A stretch of 64,000 bases of DNA from Cytophagaceae bacterium (GTDB lineage Bacteria > Bacteroidota > Bacteroidia > Cytophagales > Spirosomataceae). A program made the translations under genes and the position numbers. Below, in pieces: positions 42,823 through 52,700 of this stretch; position 1 is the first letter of the stretch; the number at the start of each line of letters is the position of its first letter. The stretch lies in the NCBI GenBank assembly GCA_947460975.1, contig CANHGO010000001.1, positions 1-64,000 on the forward strand, read 5' to 3'. The notes beneath the pieces were generated by a model that had not been told where the DNA came from, did no database searches, and was given only the letters and a program-made list of their open reading frames with translations.

Positions 42823-42830
42823 TAATTTTG
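42823..42830 (+). promoter_or_regulatory. -7 box for the nusB operon
   Basis: TAATTTTG matches TAnnTTTG and ends 35 bases before the nusB ATG. No convincing -33 box. It lies back-to-back with the ABC exporter box. Confidence 0.35.
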
Positions 42831-42865
42831 TGCTTTCAAATTATTAGAACGCTCTTTATTTACGG

Positions 42866-44029
42866 ATGGTAAACAGAAGATTACTTCGGGTTAAAGCATT
42901 TCAACAAATGTATGCCTACTGGACCCAAGAACGGGCACAACACCAATTGGCGTTTGACGAGTTGACGTATATTTTCTTACCCGACCTATCCTTAATGATT
43001 GTCAAAGAGGAACAAATGCCTCGTTTAGAAGGTCTTAGGAAATTAGCCGAAATCCAATTAACCGAATTTTTTCAAGGTATTCCTACCGAAGAATCGATCC
43101 CGGAAGAGTCCATGAAAGCTGCTCAGTCAGTGTATAAGAAATACCAAATCAATACAAAAAAGATCGCTGAAAAGCTCAAAAAAGATATGGTTTCAGAAGT
43201 AGAAGCCATCAATAACACGTATCTGAAAATTTTATTTTACTTGCAATCTCTTTCTGAAATCGCCCAATGGGATGAAAACAGGAGGCTTTTAGAAAACAAC
43301 ACCAAAACATCTTTATTTAAAAACAATAAAATATTAGCCGTATTTCCTAAATGGAAATCTTTGCAAGTTGCATTTAAAGACAATCATATCGGTTGGTCAG
43401 AAGACGAAGAAACAAGATTGAAAAAATTATTTATTGAAGCGATTCTAGTCGACCAAACTTTTTTAGATTATTTACCCAATGCCGGTAAAAATTTCGAAGA
43501 TGATTTAGAAATCATCAAATATATTTTGAAAAACTTTCTGTTAAAACATCCTAGTATGACAGAATTTTTTGAGGAAAAAGATTTAAATTGGAATTTAAAT
43601 AAGGACGTTGTTAAGAGTATGTCCACCAAAACTTTCAAAATTGAAGCTTTGGAAGATTTAAGTTTGCAACCATTAGCCCTACAGTGGGAAGATGATAAAA
43701 GTTTTTTTGAAGATTTATATGAATTCACATTAGATTCAGATAAAGATTTAAATGGCTGGGTGGAAGCGCAAACTAAGAACTGGGAATCAGACCGATTGGC
43801 AATGACCGATTTTATACTACTTAAAATGGCCATTGCTGAAATGATTAAATTCCCCAGTATACCCGTTAAAGTGAGTATTAATGAATACATTGAATTAGCA
43901 AAAAACTATTCCACTCCTAAGTCGGGGCAGTTCATCAACGGAATATTAGATGAAATCTCGATTCGACTCATGAGCGAAAAAATTATACAAAAATCAGGTC
44001 GAGGATTAATCGACATAGCCAGTAAATAA
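42866..44029 (+). CDS. nusB: Transcription antitermination/ribosome biogenesis factor NusB (long form)
   Basis: At 387 residues this is much longer than the about 140-residue enterobacterial NusB but typical of Bacteroidota. It starts RRLLRVKAFQQMYAYW, the N-terminal helix that contacts boxA RNA. The C-terminal half holds the NusB fold: SDRLAMTDFILLKMAIAEM, PVKVSINEYIELAKNYSTPK and GQFINGILDEI. The middle (about 100-240) is helical and lacks obvious homology. NusB with NusE supports rRNA antitermination. It heads a core operon with a YtxH protein one base downstream, then a DUF1573 protein, YajC and CoaE. Confidence 0.93.
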   Translation: MVNRRLLRVKAFQQMYAYWTQERAQHQLAFDELTYIFLPDLSLMIVKEEQMPRLEGLRKLAEIQLTEFFQGIPTEESIPEESMKAAQSVYKKYQINTKKIAEKLKKDMVSEVEAINNTYLKILFYLQSLSEIAQWDENRRLLENNTKTSLFKNNKILAVFPKWKSLQVAFKDNHIGWSEDEETRLKKLFIEAILVDQTFLDYLPNAGKNFEDDLEIIKYILKNFLLKHPSMTEFFEEKDLNWNLNKDVVKSMSTKTFKIEALEDLSLQPLALQWEDDKSFFEDLYEFTLDSDKDLNGWVEAQTKNWESDRLAMTDFILLKMAIAEMIKFPSIPVKVSINEYIELAKNYSTPKSGQFINGILDEISIRLMSEKIIQKSGRGLIDIASK

Positions 44030-44030
44030 T

Positions 44031-44330
44031 ATGAGCAGATCTTCTAAAACCCTATGGGCATTTATCGTGGGTGCTGCAGCCGGAGCGGTTGTCGGAATTT
44101 TATATGCACCAGACAAAGGTGAAAACACACGAAACAAACTGTATTTTCAATTGAATAAATACAGGGACCAATTAAAATCATTGATTAATGACATTGTGGA
44201 TGGCAAAGAAATACCCGATTCAATGGCTAAATCTGAAGGCAAAAAAGTAGTTAACGACACAAAGGTGAAAGCCGAGAAATTATTAGAGGATGTCGAAAAA
44301 ATGATGAGTCAAATTAAATCGAAACCTTAA
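44031..44330 (+). CDS. YtxH-domain membrane protein
   Basis: The 99-residue protein has one N-terminal membrane span (LWAFIVGAAAGAVVGILYAP), ending in the YtxH signature GILYAPDKGENTRNKL. A charged helical tail follows, probably in the cytoplasm. Members are small stress-associated or structural membrane proteins with no defined activity. The start codon comes one base after the nusB stop, and this nusB-YtxH order is common in Bacteroidota. Confidence 0.88.
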   Translation: MSRSSKTLWAFIVGAAAGAVVGILYAPDKGENTRNKLYFQLNKYRDQLKSLINDIVDGKEIPDSMAKSEGKKVVNDTKVKAEKLLEDVEKMMSQIKSKP

Positions 44331-44334
44331 TTCA

Positions 44335-44790
44335 ATGCGAGGATATCTTTTTTTGATCATTTCATTTTTCTTTTTCGTTTCATCTTGTACAAACAAGCAA
44401 AAAGAAAGCTTAAATGCTTCAGAAAATGCCATACCTATGGACTTACGTCCATCTCCTGAGAAGAAACCAAAAATGGTTTTTGAGCAACCCACTGTTTATT
44501 TAGGGAGAATTACCGAGGGTGACTCCATCACGTATACATTTCATTTCAAGAACAAAGGAAACCTTCCTTTGAAAATCTTATCGGTTAATGCCTCATGCGG
44601 TTGCACAACACCCAAATGGAGTCAAGAATTAGTTCAGCCAGGAAAAAAAGGATTTATAAAAGTTATCTTTGATTCTAAAGGCAAGCAAGGAAAAGTTCAA
44701 AAAACGGTCACCGCATATTGCAATACATTGCCATCAGATAACACAGTCGCATTTAAAATAGAAGTTTTACCTAAAAGAAATTCAAACTAA
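44335..44790 (+). CDS. DUF1573 lipoprotein
   Basis: The 151-residue protein carries a lipoprotein signal (LIISFFFFVSSC, lipobox cysteine about residue 19). It then has an immunoglobulin-like DUF1573 domain with the hallmark NASCGCTTPKW and VQPGKKGFIKVIFDSKGKQG. Family members are abundant in Bacteroidota envelopes; a role as envelope structural or chaperone-like protein is only guessed. It sits four bases after the YtxH gene and 12 before yajC. Confidence 0.92.
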   Translation: MRGYLFLIISFFFFVSSCTNKQKESLNASENAIPMDLRPSPEKKPKMVFEQPTVYLGRITEGDSITYTFHFKNKGNLPLKILSVNASCGCTTPKWSQELVQPGKKGFIKVIFDSKGKQGKVQKTVTAYCNTLPSDNTVAFKIEVLPKRNSN

Positions 44791-44802
44791 TCCCTTACCT
44801 AT

Positions 44803-45105
44803 ATGCTAATCTTACAAGCAGGAAACCCCCAAATGATGCAAATAATCCTTTTTGGAGGAATATTTGTTGTATTTTATTTTTTTATGATTCGTCCGCAACA
44901 AAAAAAAGCGAAGGAAGCGAAGAAATTTATTGAAGAATTAAAAACTGGAGACAAAGTGGTAACCATCGGCGGTGCTCATGGATCCATTGTAACCATCAGA
45001 GAAAAAACAGTTATCGTTGAAGTAGATTCAAGCAAAGGTGTTAGAATTGTTTTTGAAAAAACAGCTATCTCTAAGGATGCCTCGTCAAGATTAACTGAGG
45101 AATAA
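44803..45105 (+). CDS. yajC: Preprotein translocase subunit YajC
   Basis: YajC is the small inner-membrane partner of SecDF. The 100-residue protein has one membrane span (MQIILFGGIFVVFYFFMI) followed by the family motif RPQQKKAKEAKKFIEEL and the cytoplasmic domain LKTGDKVVTIGGAHGSIV. Position between the DUF1573 gene and coaE is the usual Bacteroidota arrangement. Length is typical. Confidence 0.95.
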   Translation: MLILQAGNPQMMQIILFGGIFVVFYFFMIRPQQKKAKEAKKFIEELKTGDKVVTIGGAHGSIVTIREKTVIVEVDSSKGVRIVFEKTAISKDASSRLTEE

Positions 45106-45108
45106 AAC

Positions 45109-46542
45109 ATGACAAATAGCCTGATCCCTTTTATTGGTGTTACAGGTGGAATTGGATCCGGCAAATCGATGATTTGTCGGATTTTTTCTTGCTTAGGGAT
45201 TCCTGTTTTTGAGGCTGATAAAGAAGCTAAAATCATTTTAAATGAAAATGAAATGGTCAAAAAATCAATCAAAGAGTTATTAGGAAACCAGGCTTATTCA
45301 GATAATGAAGTGTACAATCCAACATGGGTACGAGCAAAAATCAAAGAAGATCCTACATTAATTCCTTTAATCAACTCCATTGTACATCCAGCCGTCAGAC
45401 AAAAAGCTATTGAATGGCAGTTAAGCCAAAAAAACAAGCCTTTTCTAGTATATGAGAGTGCCTTGATACATGGTAAAAATAAGCCTGAAATAATCACTAA
45501 ATTAATTGTAATCAAAGCCGACAAAGCGGACCGAATAAAAAGAATTCATATGAGAGATACATCGCACACAACAGATATTAACACAATAATGAATGCCCAA
45601 CCCAGCGAAGAGACCTATTCGGAGCATGCCGACTTCATCATTGAAAATAGCCATAATGATGTAATTTGGCCACAAATTGAAAAAATATACAAATCCGTTA
45701 CTGGCCTAACATTGGCTTTATATCTCTTATTAAACGCTTGTTCCATTCCAGTGTTCGGCCAAATAAAAGCTATGACGTTTAACATCCGAATGGATACCCC
45801 CTCAGATGGAGTTAATCAATGGAAGTTTAGAACCAAAAATTGCGCTGCACTGATCAAGTACAACCAAGCTGATTTCATAGGCATGCAGGAAGCATTTATT
45901 CATCAAATAAAAGACATTTCTGCAGAATTGCCCAATTACGCTTGGTTCGGGAAAGGCCGAGATGACGGAAAAGAGTTAGGTGAATTCTCCCCTTTATTTT
46001 ATAATAAAATTAAATTTACCCTCATCAAGGAAAAAACATTTTGGCTTTCAGATTCATGTGAAAAAGTGGGTTTCGGTTGGGATGCCGCTTGCCGAAGAGT
46101 GGTTACATGGGGATATTTTAAAGAAAATAAAACAGGTAAAAAATTCTATGTCTTCAACACCCACTTTGATCATTTAGGAAAAATTGCGAGAAGGGAAAGC
46201 GCTAAACTCGTTCTCAAGAAAATAAAAGAAATTGCCGGAAAATCTCCCGTGATATTAACCGGTGATTTTAACGCAACACCAGATGATGAACCCATTAAAA
46301 TTATCCTAAACCCAGAAGATCATGATAAATTAATCGATGCTGAAAAGATTAGCAAAAATGGACACTATGGACCTTATGGAACATTCAATGCCTTTAAATC
46401 AGAACAACTAGGGAAGCATATCGACTACGTATTTGTCAAAAATGGGGTTTCATGCAGCCAGCATACCACCCATTCAGAAACGTGGGAATCTAAATTTCCC
46501 TCAGATCATTTTCCCGTGAGCGCGGTACTACATCTACCCTAA
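45109..46542 (+). CDS. coaE: Dephospho-CoA kinase fused to an endonuclease/exonuclease/phosphatase-family domain
   Basis: The single 477-codon frame joins two enzymes. Residues 1-196 are CoaE, which phosphorylates dephospho-CoA in the last step of CoA synthesis: P-loop GVTGGIGSGKS at 10-20, EADKEAK from 35, and IVHPAVR at 91-97. Residues about 222-477 are an EEP (DNase I-like) domain with Glu261 in MQEA, His352, GDFNAT at 385-390 and SDHF at 465-468. Between them, TLALYLLLNACSIPVFGQ (201-218) looks exactly like a signal peptide. The EEP domain may therefore really be a separate exported phosphatase started at a non-ATG codon, for example the TTG at 45712, with the coaE stop lost. Both domains look catalytically complete. 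Confidence 0.88.
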   Translation: MTNSLIPFIGVTGGIGSGKSMICRIFSCLGIPVFEADKEAKIILNENEMVKKSIKELLGNQAYSDNEVYNPTWVRAKIKEDPTLIPLINSIVHPAVRQKAIEWQLSQKNKPFLVYESALIHGKNKPEIITKLIVIKADKADRIKRIHMRDTSHTTDINTIMNAQPSEETYSEHADFIIENSHNDVIWPQIEKIYKSVTGLTLALYLLLNACSIPVFGQIKAMTFNIRMDTPSDGVNQWKFRTKNCAALIKYNQADFIGMQEAFIHQIKDISAELPNYAWFGKGRDDGKELGEFSPLFYNKIKFTLIKEKTFWLSDSCEKVGFGWDAACRRVVTWGYFKENKTGKKFYVFNTHFDHLGKIARRESAKLVLKKIKEIAGKSPVILTGDFNATPDDEPIKIILNPEDHDKLIDAEKISKNGHYGPYGTFNAFKSEQLGKHIDYVFVKNGVSCSQHTTHSETWESKFPSDHFPVSAVLHLP

Positions 46543-46582
46543 TTTGATTTTGGAATTATAGGCATATACCTTAACTTGCACC

Positions 46583-48490
46583 ATGGAAAATTTTATTGTT
46601 TCGGCTCGAAAATATAGACCCACAACCTTCGACTCGGTGGTAGGTCAAGCGCACATAACCACTACATTAAAGAATGCGATCAAGTCAAATCATTTAGCCC
46701 AAGCATTTCTTTTTTGCGGACCAAGGGGAGTTGGAAAAACAACCTGTGCGCGAATTTTAGCGAAAACAATCAATTGTGAGAATTTAAACCAAGAAGGTGA
46801 AGCTTGTGGAAAATGCGCTTCATGTCATTCTTTTCAGGAAAGCACTTCCTTAACGATTCACGAATTAGATGCCGCATCCAATAACTCGGTGGATGATATT
46901 AGAAATTTAATTGACCAAGTAAGGTACCCACCTCAAAGTGGTCGATACAAAATATACATCATTGACGAGGTACACATGCTATCCCCAGCTGCCTTCAATG
47001 CCTTTTTAAAGACTTTAGAAGAGCCGCCATCCTATGCTATTTTCATCTTAGCTACGACGGAGAAACATAAAATCATCCCAACGATTCTTTCTCGTTGTCA
47101 AATTTTCGACTTTAATCGGATTCAATGGAAAGACATGGCCCAACACTTGGCCCATATTGCCGAAAAAGAAAATATTACAGCCGAGCCTGCCGCATTAGAA
47201 TTAATTTCGATTAAAGCAGATGGAGGACTTAGAGATGCGCTGTCGATGTTTGACTTGAATGTCACATTTTCGGTCGACAATTCATTAAGGCATAAAGATG
47301 TTTTAGAGAACCTGCATATATTAGATAGCGATTATTATTTTACCCTAACAGACCATTTAGTAGCCCAAAACCATACTGAGACACTTTTATTAGTGGATGA
47401 AATTATGCGAAAAGGTTTTGATGGACATCAATTCATTAGTGGTTTAATGGAGCACTTCAGAAACTTACTTTTCGCAAAAGATCCAAAGACGCTCGCGTTG
47501 ATGGAATTAAGTGATGAGTCTAGAAATAAATTTGCCGCCCAAAGTGAAAAGACACAAACCTCCTTTTTACTTTCAGCCATGAGTATTTGCTCTCAATGTG
47601 AAATTCATTACAAAAGTGCCAAAAACCCTAGACTGCATTTAGAACTTAGCCTTTTAAAAATAAATTACCTACCCTCCTTATTCAAACCAAATAACCTAGT
47701 TGCCACGGAGGGCTCATCCGGAAAAAAGTCTGAGTCCCCAGTTGGCACAACGGGGACTTCAACCAATGAAACTTTAGTAACCCCCAGTGTTACCGTTCCA
47801 GCGAAAGAGGAAATAGTTGCTATTGCGCCTACAGAAATCCCTTCTGATTTACAGTCGGAAGCCGCCATAGAAATCGAAGCGACTTTGGAGCCGATTGCGC
47901 CTTCACCTATTTTAGCGATGGAGGAGGACATTGATTTATCAAATTCAATATCACAAGAAATAGTAACCGTTACCGCTGATGCACCTGCATCAGAAACTGC
48001 AGTACCTAAAAATCCTAGCCCCACTTCAGGATTAAGAAGTGCAAGAAATATTTTAGACTCAAAAATTGACCCGAGTGAAAAAAACGTAGACTCTGAACAT
48101 CATGCAGGTCAGGAAGTAAAGGAAATTACACTAGAAGAATTGCAAAGTGAATGGACAGAAATTGCCGATAATTTCAAAAAAGCCAATCTCATCAATAAAT
48201 ATGTCATGATGAATAGGCCCATTCAGGTGTTAGGAAACTCCATTCATATATCTTTTGAAAATGAAGTCCAAATGCAGCAATTCAATGAGAACATTAGGCT
48301 GGAAGTACTGACTACGTTGAGAACTAAATTGAAAAATCATTTGATTGACATCGAGCTAGATATGGTCGAGCAAGAAAAAAATGATAAAAAGATGTTGTAT
48401 ACTCAATCAGACAAATATAATTTCTTAGTTGAAAAACACCCTGTTATTTCAGAATTAAAGCAACGATTTGGGCTTGACCACGAATTTTAG
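46583..48490 (+). CDS. dnaX: DNA polymerase III gamma/tau subunit
   Basis: DnaX is the ATPase of the clamp loader that opens and places the sliding clamp at replication forks. The 635-residue protein has the AAA+ core with P-loop GPRGVGKT at 46-53, the four-cysteine zinc module (Cys65, 75, 78, 81), DAASNNSVDDIRNL, Walker B DEVH at 128-131 and LSRCQIFDF. A low-complexity linker (about 365-500) precedes a C-terminal tau-like domain. A TTTG at 46549-46552 with TAACTTG 19 bases further resembles a promoter, which would give a nearly leaderless transcript. Confidence 0.96.
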   Translation: MENFIVSARKYRPTTFDSVVGQAHITTTLKNAIKSNHLAQAFLFCGPRGVGKTTCARILAKTINCENLNQEGEACGKCASCHSFQESTSLTIHELDAASNNSVDDIRNLIDQVRYPPQSGRYKIYIIDEVHMLSPAAFNAFLKTLEEPPSYAIFILATTEKHKIIPTILSRCQIFDFNRIQWKDMAQHLAHIAEKENITAEPAALELISIKADGGLRDALSMFDLNVTFSVDNSLRHKDVLENLHILDSDYYFTLTDHLVAQNHTETLLLVDEIMRKGFDGHQFISGLMEHFRNLLFAKDPKTLALMELSDESRNKFAAQSEKTQTSFLLSAMSICSQCEIHYKSAKNPRLHLELSLLKINYLPSLFKPNNLVATEGSSGKKSESPVGTTGTSTNETLVTPSVTVPAKEEIVAIAPTEIPSDLQSEAAIEIEATLEPIAPSPILAMEEDIDLSNSISQEIVTVTADAPASETAVPKNPSPTSGLRSARNILDSKIDPSEKNVDSEHHAGQEVKEITLEELQSEWTEIADNFKKANLINKYVMMNRPIQVLGNSIHISFENEVQMQQFNENIRLEVLTTLRTKLKNHLIDIELDMVEQEKNDKKMLYTQSDKYNFLVEKHPVISELKQRFGLDHEF

Positions 48491-48491
48491 T

Positions 48492-49751
48492 TTAGCGAAT
48501 TTGCCCATTTCCTTTCACCACCCACTTCTCTGTGACTAATTTTTCAAGTCCAAAGGGCCCTCTCGCATGTAGTTTTTGAGTAGATATACCCACCTCGGCA
48601 CCCAGTTCAAAAACACCTCCATCGGTAAAGCGCGTGGATGCATTCCAGTATACGGCTGCTGCATCCACAGAGGCTAAAAATAGATTTGCTTCGGACTCAT
48701 CCGAACTGATTATGGCTTCAGAATGCCTTGAGGAATACCTTTCGATGTGAAGTAAAGCCTCATTTAAATTTTGAACTACTCGAATAGAGCAAGCAAAATC
48801 CAAAAATTCTCGACCAAAATCAGCCTCTTCCGCCTTCTGTAAAAAAGGATAATTTAGACCGGCTAACACGTTAAATGAAATTGCATCCGCATAGATCTTC
48901 ACCTTATATTTAATTAATTCATTGGCAGATTTTGTCAAAAAATCAAGGGCAATCGATTCGTGCAATAAGATAGTATCCAGCGAATTACAAACAGAGGGGC
49001 GACTAACTTTAGCATTGACAACGACGGAAACAGCCATCGCGATATCAGCTGTTTGGGCAACATAGGTATGGCAAACACCAGCTCCAGTTTCAATGGTAGG
49101 CACCAACGATTCTCGTCTCACCCGTTGAATTAAAGCTTCAGATCCTCTCGGAATAATGACATCTACATATTTTACAGCACTCAATAAGGTGGAAACATGC
49201 GTGCGGTCGGTAGGTAATAGACGAATTAAATCAGGTGAAAATCCTGCCGAAATAAGCGCCCGGTGAATCAATTCAACTAAAATAGAATTTGTATGCCAAG
49301 CATCTGAACCTCCTCTTAAAATAGCTGCATTGCCCGACCTAATACAAAGTGCTGCAACATCCACAGTGACGTTGGGCCTAGATTCGAAAATTACGCCAAC
49401 TACCCCCAGAGGCACGGAAATTTTTGTCAATTTTAAACCATTGCCAATTACTTTATCGCTTAACGTTTGTCCTGTAGGATCCGTAAGTTTCGCTACTTCG
49501 TGTAAACTTTGGGACAAGTTAATAATTCGATCTGAATTCAAAAGTAAACGATCCCTCATAGGATCATCCACGGAAATTGAGGCTAAATCTTTTTCATTTT
49601 CAGCAACGATTAATGCTGAGTTTTCAAGTAATAACTGGGCTAAAGAGAATAAAATTTCGTTTTTCTTTTCAGATGTAGCCAAAGCCAATGAGGTGGAGGC
49701 TGCTCTAGTTAAAGCTAATTGTTCAATAATTTCATTCTCAGAAAAAGACAT
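48492..49751 (-). CDS. proA: Glutamate-5-semialdehyde dehydrogenase (gamma-glutamyl phosphate reductase)
   Basis: ProA reduces gamma-glutamyl phosphate to glutamate semialdehyde with NADPH in proline synthesis. The ATG at 49751 (419 residues) is preferred over a TTG at 49757. Seen motifs are PLGVVGVIFESRPNVTVDVA, RGGSDAWHTN, ETGAGVCHTYV and the catalytic cysteine Cys255 in RPSVCNSLDT. The C-terminus RGPFGLEKLVTEKWVVKGNG is typical. No proB lies adjacent, so the partner kinase is elsewhere. It converges on dnaX with one base between the stops. Confidence 0.96.
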   Translation of the reverse strand: MSFSENEIIEQLALTRAASTSLALATSEKKNEILFSLAQLLLENSALIVAENEKDLASISVDDPMRDRLLLNSDRIINLSQSLHEVAKLTDPTGQTLSDKVIGNGLKLTKISVPLGVVGVIFESRPNVTVDVAALCIRSGNAAILRGGSDAWHTNSILVELIHRALISAGFSPDLIRLLPTDRTHVSTLLSAVKYVDVIIPRGSEALIQRVRRESLVPTIETGAGVCHTYVAQTADIAMAVSVVVNAKVSRPSVCNSLDTILLHESIALDFLTKSANELIKYKVKIYADAISFNVLAGLNYPFLQKAEEADFGREFLDFACSIRVVQNLNEALLHIERYSSRHSEAIISSDESEANLFLASVDAAAVYWNASTRFTDGGVFELGAEVGISTQKLHARGPFGLEKLVTEKWVVKGNGQIR

Positions 49752-49792
49752 AGTCAATTATTTATTGATTAAGATTTGACCCAGCAACATCA

Positions 49793-52700
49793 TTAAAAAT
49801 CATATCCAAAAGTCAAATAGGTAATCGGAGTTTTCACTTCACCATTATCAACTCCAAAAGCATAATCAAATTTGATGAAGTAGCCTAGCAAATTAGCCCG
49901 TGTACCGACCCCATATCCAAACAAAAACGGATTTCTGAAATCAGTCACCGTCGCCTTAAATGGATTCGTACCACCTCCATAAACATTGGTGTTAAATCCA
50001 TTTGTTCGAGAAAAAGGATTGGTTCCCGTCCAAGCACTTCCTATATCGGTAAATCCAACAAACTGAAAAGAATTCATGAATCTCGACTTTGAAAAATCTG
50101 GACTTAATAAAGATTTAAGAGGAATCCGAAGTTCTAAATTGACCAATAAATGACTATTTCCCGATAACTTATTCATATTAAAACCCCTTAATGACGTAGC
50201 AAAATCACTCATAAATACATCCCTTTGTGCAATACCTTGCATGCCTAAAGGATTTTCTTTATTTCTAGAATCTGTGTTAATAAATAACCAATTATCCATG
50301 CCACCTAATATGGTTTGTCGGGCCGCCGCACCAACTGCATGCGAAGCTGAAATTCGACTGGCTATTAAAAATGTATTCGACAGTTTAAGGTAATGGCGCG
50401 CGTCAATTTTAAATCGATTAAAACCTAAACCATTCGTTAATCCCAATTGGTTTTCTGCTGACACATTCATCCTAAAGCCAGTTCTCAAATTTTCTGCCCA
50501 ATGAATCGTATTGTCAAACGTATACTCCAATTTTGTCCCACCATAAGTAGCTAAATCTTCTGGCGTGGCTAAATTAAATTGATCAAAAGCCCTATTTGAT
50601 GTAAATATCCCTGAAAATGACAATTTATTTGACAGGTCAAATGGATAAACTCCTTTAATTTCCAACCGATTAAATCGTATTTTTTGAGAATATGTTTCAG
50701 TCTGCTGATCTAATACCTTACGATCAATCCTAACAAACCAATCAATTTTATTAGCCAAATAGGAATACTCTCCCCACAAATCCGTGTTTTTCAAATTTGA
50801 AGTAACAAATATCCCCGTGCGTACTAAATGATTTTCTAGTAAATCATTCATCTTAACCTCAAAAGAATAACCTAAGCCCCTCACTGGGTCAACTCGAAAA
50901 TTGCCTTCCGAATTGTTTATAACAAAAGAATTTTGATATTCAATTGGCCCTGTCAATTTTCCTGTTTCCTTCCGAAGTCTTAAACTCGCTTGGCGATCTA
51001 AACGCGCCTTTTTCAATTCTGCATTTCGCTTATCACGCGCCGTTAAGTTCTGATTTAACGTACTATCTGCTACCGAGTCTTGAATAGTTAGGTCCGCACT
51101 TTGATTGTTATCTAACGTAGGAATCCATTGACTCGTCTGAAGATTGGAAATTACGTCTGTTGGCATGTACTGTATTTTATCCGTCAAATTATCCCGACTT
51201 TTAAAAACAATTTTGTCCTTGACCCAATCAAAACTATCCCAAGTACCCGTACGAATGGGATTAAAAGAAAATTTGTTCGTATTGATGTGATAGGAAACTA
51301 ATTCGTTTCCAGAATATTGCTTGACCAAAAGATAGATTAAACTATCAGAAACAGCCCTAATATTAAAATAATCCCCTTTATGAGAGAAGACTCTTTGTAC
51401 TTTTGAAGGCTCATCAGCTCGCCAACAGTACAAAGATTTGATCCCATCTTTGGCCAAATTATTTTGCAAAGTATCATCATAACGCTCAGAAACATAATAT
51501 ACATCCCCAGTAGTTCCTACCCAATGCGCCTCCGTTTCATCATATGCATCTTGAGTAATAGGAGAAAAACGATTTCGTTTTAAATCATAAATCCCCACAT
51601 CCACTTGGCCATTTCGTAGGGTACGTACCAGCATTCGCTGCGCGTTACTAGATAATTCAAAATCTAAAAATTGCCAATCCCCTAGGCTCTTTCGAGCTTC
51701 CATCCGAATGGAATTTCTTTTCTCGGTTAATGGAGCAAAAGTCTGCAACCATGATTTTCCTTCATTCTGATATAAAATAGATAGGCTATTCGTCTTTGAC
51801 CAAAAAACAAGAGGCCCTCTCCCATTTGAAATTCGCAATGGATCCTTTAACCCCGTTTTAAATATTTCATTCGTCTTCTTAGTCTTCAAATTCATGAGTT
51901 GAATTTGAAATTTACCTGACTCATCAATCACATAAGCCAACCAATTTCCATCGGAACTTACTTTGAAATCGCGCAACACTTCTCCTCGATTCAATTCTTT
52001 TTGAATTAATTCAGTGATGCCCTGAGTCGCCACCGTATTTACCTCATACTGCTTGGATTCAGATAAATAAAATTCATACCATTCCTTCAAAAACTTGGCA
52101 AATGGCCTACGCAATGTGCTTGAAATACTAGATTGATCATTCCGAATGATGCGCGTTAAATTCAAAATATTACCAACGGGCTGCTTGCCATATGTTTTGG
52201 CAATATAATTCCAAATCGATTGACCCAATAATTCAGCCTCTTTACCTCTAGCCAAGGAAGGCTTCCTTACTTTATTCGATGACACAACCTGATACATATA
52301 TTGATTCATCTCAGGGGAGTCACCATAAGCAACGTAGGCTGAAATTCCAGCTAAATACCATTCAGGAAGACTTAGCAACAGTGAATTTTGCAAAACATCC
52401 TTTATGCTACCCCCATAAAGCATATCATGCACATATACTTTAGAAATTTCTTTGATTAAGTTTTTTCGGAAGTTCGTTAAATCCTCACTGAAGGAAATTT
52501 CAAGCCTAAATTTGGATAAATTTTCACTTTCCACTTCATCCGGATTGTCCAAACTGATTCCACTATTTGACTGCAAAAGTTCAGACTGAGACGGATAAAC
52601 AAATATTTTAGTTTTCTGAAAAGGAGTATAACTAAGCAATTGTGTAATTTTCTGAAAATCACTTTCTGCAAATTGAATAGTCGTTTTGGCTAAATTTTCA

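Noticed and set aside
43468-43890. 140-codon minus-strand frame inside nusB
   Set aside because: Serine/lysine-rich mirror of the NusB coding region with no recognisable fold.
47665-48024. 119-codon minus-strand frame inside dnaX
   Set aside because: It is the antisense of the low-complexity linker of DnaX, and its composition is the mirror of Thr/Pro/Glu repeats.
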